From positions 1-64,000 of IMG/VR virus record IMGVR_UViG_3300003322_000266: 64,000 bases of DNA; one strand, given 5' to 3'. Made by a program: the position numbers and the translations under genes. Below, in pieces: positions 32,371-41,900 of this stretch. Positions within the stretch are counted from its first letter, which is position 1. Every line of letters begins with the position of its first letter. The notes under the pieces were generated by a model. That model ran no database searches. It was not told the DNA's origin and saw only the letters and a list, made by a program, of their open reading frames with translations. The stretch comes from a virus.

Positions 32371-33944
32371 CTATCAGCTTCGTAGGCTCAGCGGTCCAGA
32401 ACTCCGGTTCTGGAACCAGCGGCACGGCTACCCTGAACGTCAGTACGCCGGGCAACGGCATCGCCGTCATGGTGAATGCCAACGTCGCGATCTCGTCCAT
32501 CACCGAGTCTGGTGGTGTGACGCGGATCGTGGTCAAGGGCCAGACCTGTACGGATGCGCCGACCTTCAGCGGCAACCTCTACTTCTTCCCGAACGTGACG
32601 GGTGGCAGCCACACGATCACCGCGAACTTCGGTTCGAGCGCGAACTGGTGTATCGTGGTGCAGGAAGTGGCGGGCATGTTCACGCCCACGGTCGACAAGA
32701 CTGCGGGTAACGGCGCCTATACGGCGACGACGAACACGGGCTCGACCGGCACCCTGACTCAGGCTGTCGAACTGGCCCTAGCCGTCGTCCAGAACTGCAA
32801 CTCCAACTTCACGTCGACTGCGAACCCGGCAGGTTGGACCATCCTGTCCTCGTCCTCGTTCGCAGGTCCGTCCGGCTTCTCGTTCGCCGGTCTGGTCACC
32901 AGTGCCACGACGGCCCTGAATCCGACCTGGACGACGACGGGTGGCAACTACGAGTCTGCGAACGCGATCGGTACGCTGATCCCGGGCACGGCTCCGCCTG
33001 CTGCCACCTTGACGTCTCCGTCTCCGTCGGGAACCATCTCGACTGCGACGACTGCGAACGTGGGTGCGACGACGGACACGTCGGGCGGCACCGGATATTG
33101 CGTGGTCACGACTTCGAGCCTGAGTGGCGTCACGGCTGCTCAGATCAAGGCGGGTCAGAACGCGGCGGGTTCGACTTCGGGCGTCCAGTCGGCTACGACC
33201 TCGGTGTCGGCGACCGGCAGCTTCACGTGTGCGATCACGGGCCTCACGGCTTCCACGACCTACAACTACGCAGTGGTCGAAACCACGGCCGGTGGCGATT
33301 CCAACATCGTGAGCGGCACGTTCACGACTGCACCGCCTCCGCCTTCGGTGACGAGTCTGTCGACCACGACGCCGCAAGCCGGTCAGAGCCTGACGATCAC
33401 GGGTACGGCCTTCAACGCCACGCAGTCGGGTGGCTCTGTTGCCATCGGCGGCGTCAACCAGACGGTGACGGCCTGGTCGAACACCAGCATCACGATCACC
33501 GTCGTTCAGGGTACGTTGCTCTACGGTGCGACGACCCTGACGGTGACGAACGGTGTGACCGGAAGCCAGTCGACTGGCACTGCTTGCACGATGTCGCCGG
33601 CCACCGGCTGGTCCTACATCGTGGTCGGCACTCCCGATCCGGTGACGACGGAACGCGTGACTGCTACTCCGGTCGACATCGCAACTGGTGACCAGATCGC
33701 GTGGGGCAACATCCAGGGCTCAGGTACGTTGACCATCAACACCGATGGTTCGTGGATCGCAGACCCGGGTGTCACCAGCTTCGACTACATGGTGGGCACG
33801 CCCGGCTCGGGCTTCGGCTCGGTCGCAACCAACACCCTGGGCGCTGGTGCGTCGGTGAAGAATGGTGTGATTCACACCTACAACATCAAGGCCAGTTCGG
33901 ACACGAAGTTCTACTCGCAATACCCGGCGGGTAACCATCCATAA
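32367..33944 (+). CDS. Modular adhesin-like fibre: jelly-roll, Fn3-like repeat, TIG
   Basis: Residues 1-210 look like a beta-sandwich with the pattern NGIAVMVNANV...GGSHTITANF...VVQEVAGM, a module that recurs in three other places in the block. Residues 213-320 are one copy of the ATLTSP...GATTDT...AQIKAGQN...TAYNYA-type repeat found eight times in the next gene. Residues 325-400 are an IPT/TIG domain, and the C-terminus is shared with the end of the next protein. It is Thr/Ser/Gly-rich, with no signal peptide. Probably a receptor-binding or polysaccharide-binding virion fibre. Confidence 0.85.
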   Translation: MTISFVGSAVQNSGSGTSGTATLNVSTPGNGIAVMVNANVAISSITESGGVTRIVVKGQTCTDAPTFSGNLYFFPNVTGGSHTITANFGSSANWCIVVQEVAGMFTPTVDKTAGNGAYTATTNTGSTGTLTQAVELALAVVQNCNSNFTSTANPAGWTILSSSSFAGPSGFSFAGLVTSATTALNPTWTTTGGNYESANAIGTLIPGTAPPAATLTSPSPSGTISTATTANVGATTDTSGGTGYCVVTTSSLSGVTAAQIKAGQNAAGSTSGVQSATTSVSATGSFTCAITGLTASTTYNYAVVETTAGGDSNIVSGTFTTAPPPPSVTSLSTTTPQAGQSLTITGTAFNATQSGGSVAIGGVNQTVTAWSNTSITITVVQGTLLYGATTLTVTNGVTGSQSTGTACTMSPATGWSYIVVGTPDPVTTERVTATPVDIATGDQIAWGNIQGSGTLTINTDGSWIADPGVTSFDYMVGTPGSGFGSVATNTLGAGASVKNGVIHTYNIKASSDTKFYSQYPAGNHP

Positions 33945-33953
33945 GGAGATCAC

Positions 33954-36900
33954 ATGTCTCTGACTATGACGCTCTTGACCCCGTTGACGCGGACGGGGAA
34001 TACGAGCTCCTCGGCTGCCTGGACGACGGGTAACACGACGGTGCCGGCCAACAGCACCGTCGTCTACATTGTGTCGGGTTGTGCGTTCAGCTCGGCGGGT
34101 GTGAATCCTGCAAACTTCGCACTCTCGACTTCGGCTGCAGGTGTTCCAACCCTGATCGGCAACAGCGGCCTCAGCTCCAACTGGGGCTACGGTCACAAGG
34201 TCTGGTACGTCACGAACTCCACGGGTTCTGATATCACGACGACCCTGACCGTGAGTGTCAGTACCAACGACGTCATGTCGGAATGGTCGATCGTGCCGAT
34301 CGAGTTCCAGGGCATTGCGTCTGGTACGCTGTTCACTGGCTTCACGACTGGCATCGCTGCTGGTAACGTCGCCCAGACCCTGACGCTGGCTGCGGCTCCT
34401 GTGGCTGGCGACTACACGATCGGTGCCCTGATGGGTATCGTCAACGATGGTCTGACCTACAGCGCGACTGTCGGTACTGGCTACACGCTAGCCTCAACGA
34501 CCAGTGACACGGTGGGCGAATCCTACACGGCGATTCAGTATCGCACGGGTTCGACCTCGACGGCTGCTGGTTGGGCCAACACGGGTCATTCCGGTGGTAC
34601 GAACGCGGTGGAAGTCCAGTCGATCGCCTTCAACGTCAAGGCTGCGACTGGTGGCTCTGCGCCGACTCTGTCGAGCCCGACGTCGAGCAACATCCAGACG
34701 ACGACCGCGACTGTCGGAGCTACCACGGACACCGGGTCGGGTACCATGTACGCTGTGGTGTACACGGGTACGACCCCGACCGTGGCTCAGATCAAGGCCG
34801 GTCAGAACTCGTCGGGCACTTCGACCCCGAATGCCAACGTCGCAGTCTCTTCGACCGGCGCCAAGACGCTGAACATCACGGGTCTGAGCGCCAACACGGC
34901 CTACAACTACGCTCTGGTGCACAACAGCACAGGTGGCGATTCCAACATCGTCACCGGCACGTTGACGACCCTGGCTGTCCCGACCCTGAGTGCTGCCACG
35001 ACGGCCTCGATCACGACCACGGGCGCGACCCTGGGTGCCACGACTACAGTCGGAGCCGGTACCCTGTACGTCGTCGCCTACACGGGATCGGTTCCAACCG
35101 CGGCTCAGATCAAGGCCGGCACGGACTCGACCAACGCAGCGGCACCGAACGGTAGCGTCGCCGTTTCCTCGACGGGTGCGAAGACGATCGCAGTCACGGG
35201 CATGAAGTCCGGGACCGCCTACAACTTCGCTCTGGTGCAGAACGATGGTTCGGACTCGAACGTCCTGACCTCGACGGTGACGACCACAGCCGTGACTCTG
35301 ACGTCGCCCACCAGCGCGTCGATCACGGCGACCTCCGCGTCTGTGGGTGCGACTACGGATACGGCTGCAGGCACCATGTACGTGGTGGTCTACACTGGTT
35401 CGGCTCCGACTGCGACCCAAATCAAAGCGGGTCAGAACTCGAGTGGCGCTGCGACTCCGAGTGCGAACGTCGCAGTCTCGTCCACGGGCGCCAAGTCCCT
35501 GTCGGTCACTGGCCTCACGGCTTCGACGGCCTACAACTACAGCGTCATCGTCAACAACGGCGGCGATTCCAACATCGTCACCGGCACGTTCACGACCAGC
35601 GCGCCATCGGCTGCGACTCTGACGAGCCCGACGAGCTCGAACGTTGCGGGTACGACGGCCACGGTGGGTGCGACCACGGACACCGGATCGGGTACTCTGT
35701 ACGCTGTCGCTTACACGGGTACTCAGCCGACTGCGACCCAGATCAAGGCCGGTCAGAACAGCAGCGGAGCAGCGACTCCGAATGCGAGCGTCACCGTCAC
35801 CTCAACGGGTGCGAAGACGATCAACCTGACTGGTCTGACGAACAGCACGGCCTACAACTACGCCCTGGTGCAGAACAACGGTACGGACTCGAACGTCGTG
35901 ACGGGAACGTTTACGACGTTGACGCCGGCCACGTTGTCGGCACCAACCAGTGCGTCAGTGACGGGCACGACTGCGACTCTGGGTGCGACTTCGAACCAGA
36001 CCGGTACTCTGTACATCGTGGCTTCGACCACGAACACGCAGCCGACTGCGGCCCAGATCAAGGCCGGTCAGAACGCAGCAGGCACCACGGTTCCAAGCGT
36101 CAGCGGCGCGGCTACGGCCTCGGCGAATACGTTGGGCATCACCGGCCTGTCGCTCGCTACCACGTACTACTTCTTCGCGATCCTCAACAACTCGGCGGGT
36201 GACTCCAACATCGTGACCGGCTCGTTCACCACGAGTTCGATTGCGACGCCGACTGTGACCCTGAGGCAGAAGTGGTATCAGCCTGCGGGTCAGGGCAACC
36301 CTGCGACTCTGGTGTCGGGTTCCAATCCGATGTCGATCACTGCAGGGTCGATGCTGGTCTGCTTGTACACCGGCGCCGACAACGGCACGATCGCACCTCC
36401 GACTGATAGCGCGGGCTCGTTCACGATCCCAACCAATGCTCGTCAGGACGCGGCTGGCTCGGATCACATCTGGGCCGCCATCTGCCATCAGCAGAACGCA
36501 GCGGGTGGCAATCACACGATCACTCCGGCCACGATCGCTGTGGGTGGTGGAGGTGAACTCGAGTGCTGGATCTACGAAGTGACGGGCATGCCGGCAACGG
36601 CAAACGTCCGTGATGTCGGCTTCGTCAACGTCATCGGTACTGCGCAGTCGTGGACGGTTCAGTCGGGTACGACGCCGCAAGTGGGCGACATCTCGTTCGT
36701 CATCACGGTCTACGAGAACACAGCCAACTTCGCGAACGCCGGCCTGCAGAATCCGCCCACGGGTTGGACGGCACTTGATGTCAACCAGGACGCGACGAAC
36801 TTCATCCCGACGCAGCTCAGCTACAAGATCGTCTCGTCTGCAGGTACGCAGAGCGCTTCGTACTCGACGACGGACCCGACGGTCAGCGAGCATCTGGGTG

Positions 36901-38501
36901 TCATGGTCACCTACGTGCCTTCGACGGTGGGTGGCGGTGCTCCGACTCTGAGTTCGCCGACGAGCACGAACGTGTTGACGACGACTGCGACGATCGGTGC
37001 CACGACGGACACGTCGGCCGGTACGATCTACGGCGTGGTCTACACGGGCACGACTCCAACCGCGACTCAGATCAAGGCGGGTCAGAACAGCAGCGGAACG
37101 ACGACACCCAACGCGAACGCAACGGTGTCGTCCTCGGGTGCGAAGACACTGAACATCACGGGTCTGACGGCGGGCACGGCCTACAACTATGCCCTGGTCC
37201 ACAACAACGGTTCCGATTCCAACATTGTGACCGGGACCCTGACGACTCCGGCAGTGGCTACCCTCACGAGTCCGACTTCGAGCTCTGTTGCGTCCACGAC
37301 TGCGACGGTCGGCGCCACGACCTCGGTCGGCGCTGGTACTCTGTACGCGGTTGCGTACACGGGCACCCAGCCATCGGCTGCACAGATCAAGGCTGGTCAG
37401 AACTCGAGTGGAGCGGCAACGCCTGCAGCCAACGTTGCGGTCTCTTCGACAGGTGCGAAGACACTGAACCTGACGGGCCTCACGGCCTCGACGGCCTACA
37501 ACTACGCACTGGTTCAGAACGACGGCACCGACTCGAACGTGGTGACAGGAACGTTCACGACTACCGCGCCTGTCGCAACCCTGAGCTCTCCAACGAGTTC
37601 GTCGGTTGCAGACACGACTGCGACAGTCGGAGCCACGACTGACACGGCAGCTGGTACTCTCTATGCTGTTGCCTACACGGGAACGACGCCGACCGCGACT
37701 CAGATCAAGGCCGGTCAGAACTCGAGTGGTGCAGCAACGCCGAACGTCAGCGGTGCAGTCTCCAGTGCCGGGGTGAAGACCCTGAACATGACGGGGCTGA
37801 CGCAGCTGACGGCGTACAACTATGCCCTGGTCCAGAACACGACGGGTGGCGATTCCAACATCGTCACCGGCACGTTGACGACCTCGGCAACGGCGTGTGT
37901 GATCAGTTCGACGTCGAGTGCGAGTCCTGCTGTCGGTTCGACTCTGACCATCAACGGTTCGGGATTCGGCGCCACCCAAGGCACGGGTTCCGTCACCATC
38001 GGTGGTCAGCCGCAGACGGTCACGAGCTGGGGTCCGACCGCGATCCAGGTCACGGTCTCGGCTGGCACGAACTTGTACGGTGTGGCAGTCAGCGTCGTTG
38101 TCACCAACGGCGTCGGCACTGTCTCGTCCGGGTACGCGCTGACGGGCTTCGCTCCGCAGTCGGGTTGGTCCTACGTCAACCTCGCAACGCCGTATGCGAC
38201 GGCAGCCAATCGCCTCACGGCCTCGGCTGACATCGCGAGCGGCGACCAGATCGCATGGGACACCAAGGGCTCAACGGTCGTCGTTTTCTCGGACGGCACG
38301 TTCAGTTCCACGGTGGCGCAGACGTTCAACTTTGCGGTTGGCGTCTCTGGCGCAGGCTATGGATCGCAAGCACTTCAGACCATCACGGCAATCACGACCG
38401 GCGTCATCGGGAACTTCCACGGAGTTCCTGCGGCCTCGATCACGACACTGCACGGAGTTCTGAGGACCAGCATCGCGACGAAGCACGGAGTGCCTCTGTA
38501 A
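33954..38501 (+). CDS. Giant modular fibre with eight Fn3/Big-like repeats (1515 aa)
   Basis: Domain order: a jelly-roll-like module (1-230), five ~104-aa repeats (about 236-760), a second jelly-roll-like module (about 765-990), three more repeats (about 995-1310), a TIG domain (about 1312-1390) and a unique C-terminus. Each repeat has LxSPTSxxV-x-TTATVGATTDT, YAVVYTGTxPTATQIKAGQN, NANVAVSSTGAKTLNITGL and NYALVxNxxxDSNIVTGTxTT. The last 125 residues resemble the end of the previous protein. The repeats suggest an extended filament that reaches the host surface, with low charge and no cysteine. No signal peptide or anchor domain of type A or B is present. Confidence 0.88.
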   Translation: MSLTMTLLTPLTRTGNTSSSAAWTTGNTTVPANSTVVYIVSGCAFSSAGVNPANFALSTSAAGVPTLIGNSGLSSNWGYGHKVWYVTNSTGSDITTTLTVSVSTNDVMSEWSIVPIEFQGIASGTLFTGFTTGIAAGNVAQTLTLAAAPVAGDYTIGALMGIVNDGLTYSATVGTGYTLASTTSDTVGESYTAIQYRTGSTSTAAGWANTGHSGGTNAVEVQSIAFNVKAATGGSAPTLSSPTSSNIQTTTATVGATTDTGSGTMYAVVYTGTTPTVAQIKAGQNSSGTSTPNANVAVSSTGAKTLNITGLSANTAYNYALVHNSTGGDSNIVTGTLTTLAVPTLSAATTASITTTGATLGATTTVGAGTLYVVAYTGSVPTAAQIKAGTDSTNAAAPNGSVAVSSTGAKTIAVTGMKSGTAYNFALVQNDGSDSNVLTSTVTTTAVTLTSPTSASITATSASVGATTDTAAGTMYVVVYTGSAPTATQIKAGQNSSGAATPSANVAVSSTGAKSLSVTGLTASTAYNYSVIVNNGGDSNIVTGTFTTSAPSAATLTSPTSSNVAGTTATVGATTDTGSGTLYAVAYTGTQPTATQIKAGQNSSGAATPNASVTVTSTGAKTINLTGLTNSTAYNYALVQNNGTDSNVVTGTFTTLTPATLSAPTSASVTGTTATLGATSNQTGTLYIVASTTNTQPTAAQIKAGQNAAGTTVPSVSGAATASANTLGITGLSLATTYYFFAILNNSAGDSNIVTGSFTTSSIATPTVTLRQKWYQPAGQGNPATLVSGSNPMSITAGSMLVCLYTGADNGTIAPPTDSAGSFTIPTNARQDAAGSDHIWAAICHQQNAAGGNHTITPATIAVGGGGELECWIYEVTGMPATANVRDVGFVNVIGTAQSWTVQSGTTPQVGDISFVITVYENTANFANAGLQNPPTGWTALDVNQDATNFIPTQLSYKIVSSAGTQSASYSTTDPTVSEHLGVMVTYVPSTVGGGAPTLSSPTSTNVLTTTATIGATTDTSAGTIYGVVYTGTTPTATQIKAGQNSSGTTTPNANATVSSSGAKTLNITGLTAGTAYNYALVHNNGSDSNIVTGTLTTPAVATLTSPTSSSVASTTATVGATTSVGAGTLYAVAYTGTQPSAAQIKAGQNSSGAATPAANVAVSSTGAKTLNLTGLTASTAYNYALVQNDGTDSNVVTGTFTTTAPVATLSSPTSSSVADTTATVGATTDTAAGTLYAVAYTGTTPTATQIKAGQNSSGAATPNVSGAVSSAGVKTLNMTGLTQLTAYNYALVQNTTGGDSNIVTGTLTTSATACVISSTSSASPAVGSTLTINGSGFGATQGTGSVTIGGQPQTVTSWGPTAIQVTVSAGTNLYGVAVSVVVTNGVGTVSSGYALTGFAPQSGWSYVNLATPYATAANRLTASADIASGDQIAWDTKGSTVVVFSDGTFSSTVAQTFNFAVGVSGAGYGSQALQTITAITTGVIGNFHGVPAASITTLHGVLRTSIATKHGVPL
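34660..37890 (+). repeat. Tandem ~310-bp coding repeats in two blocks
   Basis: Five consecutive copies occupy about 34660-36236 and three more about 36939-37890, interrupted by a unique 700-bp module. Copies share long identical stretches at DNA level, for example around the QIKAGQN codons (cagatcaaggccggtcagaa). A ninth copy is in the preceding gene (about 33005-33330). Such repeats can mediate copy-number changes by recombination, and they also make assembly errors possible. Confidence 0.9.
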
Positions 38502-38511
38502 GCAGTAGAGC

Positions 38512-38544
38512 AAAGGGCTGACACTAATTTGATGTCAGCCCTTT
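38512..38544 (+). terminator. Terminator after the giant fibre gene
   Basis: A perfect 12-bp stem (38512-38523 with 38533-38544) with a 9-nt loop starts AAAGGG and ends CCCTTT, followed by CCATTTT. It lies 11 nt past the stop of the 1515-aa fibre gene. It works in the plus direction. Confidence 0.85.
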
Positions 38545-38563
38545 CCATTTTCGAGGACAAGAA

Positions 38564-38947
38564 ATGACTCAAGCCATCAACGTCGAAGGCGCATACTCGA
38601 TCGTGACGCCAGCCGGCAAGCAGCTCCTGGCCGAGCTCGGGACCTTGATCAAGATCACGAGCTACAGGTTCGCCGACGGCTACGACTACGTCCCTGATCC
38701 CGACCAGTCGGCCTTCAAGGGCAAGCTGACCGGCGTCGAGGAAGGGTCAGAACCCAAGGTCGAAGACAACGACATGGTGTATCAGATCGTTGTCCCTGCC
38801 GAGATCAACTTCGACTTCGGAGAGATCGGACTCTTCGCCGGACATCAGCTGGTGGCTTTGATCGTCCTCAAGTCCAAAGTCGAGATTCGCTTCGGTGACG
38901 AACCCGTCGCCATCTCCTGCACCCTCCCACTGCCTACCAAGGCCTGA
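38564..38947 (+). CDS. Stand-alone anchor-type fibre protein (DUF3751-like)
   Basis: The 127 residues form the type-B N-terminal fibre domain also seen at the start of the next protein and of the fibre at 55583-56569: ITxxG-xxL, then K-x-T-x-Y-x-x-G-x-x-Y, then DFGEIGLF and a final hydrophobic strand. In other myoviruses this domain (DUF3751-like) attaches fibres to the baseplate. Here it stands alone, without receptor-binding domains, so it may be a connector or a short tip. It has an AGGAC site and directly precedes the 1544-aa protein. Confidence 0.75.
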   Translation: MTQAINVEGAYSIVTPAGKQLLAELGTLIKITSYRFADGYDYVPDPDQSAFKGKLTGVEEGSEPKVEDNDMVYQIVVPAEINFDFGEIGLFAGHQLVALIVLKSKVEIRFGDEPVAISCTLPLPTKA

Positions 38948-38956
38948 GGAAACGCA

Positions 38957-41900
38957 ATGAGCACTATCCAGATCACGGACGCTGGTGCTGCACTGATGCA
39001 GAACGCGGTCGAGCCGATCGTGCTGACGAGCTTCAAGCTCGGCTCAGCCTACGGCTATACCCCGACCAGTGGCCAAACCAACATCCAGGGCTCTCTCGTC
39101 TACACGGGTGTGCCTGGAGCGCCGGTGATCCAGGATGCCAACGTCATCCTGTATCCGCTGTACCTGACTGACAGCCTGGGTCCGTTCTCCTTCGGCGAAG
39201 TCGGCCTCTACTACAACTCGACTCTGTTCGCCATCATGGTTCTCGACGCGCTCGAGACCAAGCTGCCGAAGGACGTGAACACGAACACGGGTGGCGCCCT
39301 CGTCATCGATTGCTTCGTGCCCATGGTGGGCTCGAACTATCAGCTGTGGGCCAACATCACGCAGTCGAACACGAACAAGGCCTCGGTGGCTCAGGGTCCG
39401 GAGAATCTGCCGTACTCTGTGCTGGCGAACCCCAACCTCTGGGTCGTCCAGGCTGCGGGCTCGGGTCGATCCTTTCTCGCCTACTCAGACCGCCAAGGTC
39501 TGTGGAACTTCAGCTCGTTCGAGCCCGCGCAACAGGCCTCGGTCATCAGTGCCAGCTCGAACACGGTCATCCTCAGCGCATCCGACTTCGGGTCTCTGAC
39601 GTTCGATGGCCTGGGGCACCTCCTTCTCCAGGTCAAGACTGGTCGCGCTGCGGCCTCTTGCCGCTATGTCTCGTCGATGAGCATCGACGGATCGACCGGC
39701 AATGTCGTCCTCGGTGTCAGCGCTCCGTGGGCCAAGAGCCCCCAGGCAGGTGATCTCTTCGAGCTCTATCTGCCGACTGGAGCCTCGCAGTCGGGCGGTG
39801 GCGGCGGTATCGATCCGTCGAACCTGCCCAATCTTCCGTCGACCGCACAGACGAGTGATCGACTCGCCATCGTTCGCTCAGGTCAAGCCTACGGCTGGCC
39901 ACTGTCCGATATGGAGACCTGGCTGGTCCAAACTGCTGGCTTCAATCGTCCGCCGACCGGCACCGACAAGACTGCTGGCGGGGTCGACACGACGCAGAGC
40001 CTGCAAGGCAATCTCTACACCGGCATCACGGACCCGGACGGTGATCCGGTCAGCCTGCAGTCGATCACATACACGGCGCCAGGTGCGCAGCCAGTCGCCT
40101 TCGACCCCAACAACGGGACGTATCAGGCCTACTACGGTCTGTTCTTTCTCGATCCAGCGACCGGCAACTGGACCTACAGCCTGGGTCCGAACGCTCGCGC
40201 GCTGACGACGGGCCAGACGGGTACGGAGATTTTCACCTACATCATGGCTGATGGCAAGGGTGGCATCCGTACCAATCACCTGACGATCTCGATCACCGGT
40301 TCCAACAGCGCGCCAATCGTTGCGTTCGTCAACGGCGGCACGCCGATGAACACGACGCTGACCGGCAATCTGCTGTATCGTCTGGCCTTCGACTACGAGT
40401 CGGCGGTGACGATCAGCGGCTACTCGATCGCTGGTCAGTCCGGTACGTTCACCGGTGGTCCGACGACCATCAATGGCGGCGCTGGTACGATCACGATTCA
40501 GACCAACGGCGACTACACGTTCGTTCCAGCGCAGGACTACTTCGGGCCCGTCCCCACCATCACGTACAACGTTACCGATGGTGTGAACGTGGTCCCAGCC
40601 AAACTCACCCTGGCGGTGACCCCTCTGATCTCTGGCACCCAACCCCTGGTCCTGGGCACTGACATCGTCTCAGGTCCGACCTCGGGTGGTGAGAACAACA
40701 ATGGCATCTACCTGACCCTGTTCGGTTACAGGTTCGGCAACTCCGTGGATCTGGGCACCAACATCAAGGTCTACATCGGTGGTGTCGAAGTCGCACGCTA
40801 CATCCAGCTGGTGACTGACCCCCTGGCATCCAAGTTCCCGGGCCTGCAGCGACTGAGTGTCCAGGTTGGTCATCTCGGTGGTGCTGCGCAAGGTATTCCG
40901 CTCCATATCACCGTCGTGTCGTCGGGTCAGACATCGAACGCAGACTCGATCTTCACGCCGAACCCCGGTGACATCTACTTCGTGTCACATGCTGGTAACG
41001 ACACGACTGGCGTCGCCAACGACATCACCCATCCGTTCCGTATGCTTCAGTACGCGGCGCGTGGCACTCGCAGCCCGTACGCTCTGATGAAGGCTGGTGA
41101 CTGCATCGTCATCATCGACTCGGACGGTCAGCCGTGGACTGACACCGGCTACGACACTGCGTGGTTCCGCTTCCGCGACCCACAACAGCAGGGCTCCGCA
41201 CCTTCGGGTACGGTCGGCACCGGCTGGGTCACGATCATGGGCTACCCAGGTCAGACCATCCACTACATCACCCAGCCTGGAACCAAGGGCGGTATCCAAG
41301 GTCCTGGTCAAGCCTTCACCGGCACGACTGGCGACTGGGTGCAGATTTCGAACCTCAAGATCGAAGTCCTGGGTGGTGCGACTCGTGACGCCGGCCCTGT
41401 CAACATGCAATACAACGCCGAGCGTTGGCGCATCGTCGGCAACGACTTCGGCCCGTGGGTGGCAGGCTCTAGCGCTGTCCTGAACTGCGCGGCGATCTCT
41501 GGTGAAGGTAACTTCATCTACATCGCCTTCAACAAGATGCACGACATCGAAGGTACAGTCGACCTTCAGAACCACGGCATCTACGCGGGTACGAGTTCCT
41601 ACGGTTGGGAGATCGCCTACAACTGGATCTTCAACTGCGTGGGTGGATCACTCATCCAGTTCAACGACTCGGACGGTGGTTCGAATACCTTCCTCACGCC
41701 TTACGGTGTGTGGACGGGCTTCACCAACATCAAGATCCACAACAACTGGTTGGAGAATGCGGCGAAGTATGCCATCACGTTCTCGGACTCGGGTGGCACG
41801 ACTCACGGTCAACTGGACTTCCAGGCATGGAACAACATCATCGTCGGCACGCAGCTGGCGCCGTTGCGACTCCAGACCGTGACCGATACGTCGGACTGCA

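Noticed and set aside
34660-37890. Regular repeats suggestive of a CRISPR array
   Set aside because: The repeats are about 310 bp, in frame and coding, with diverged protein-level copies; no short palindromic repeats with unique spacers.
35955-37979. 674-residue minus-strand open frame opposite the repeat-rich fibre
   Set aside because: Arg/Thr-rich shadow without start signal, a by-product of the tandem repeats in the real gene.
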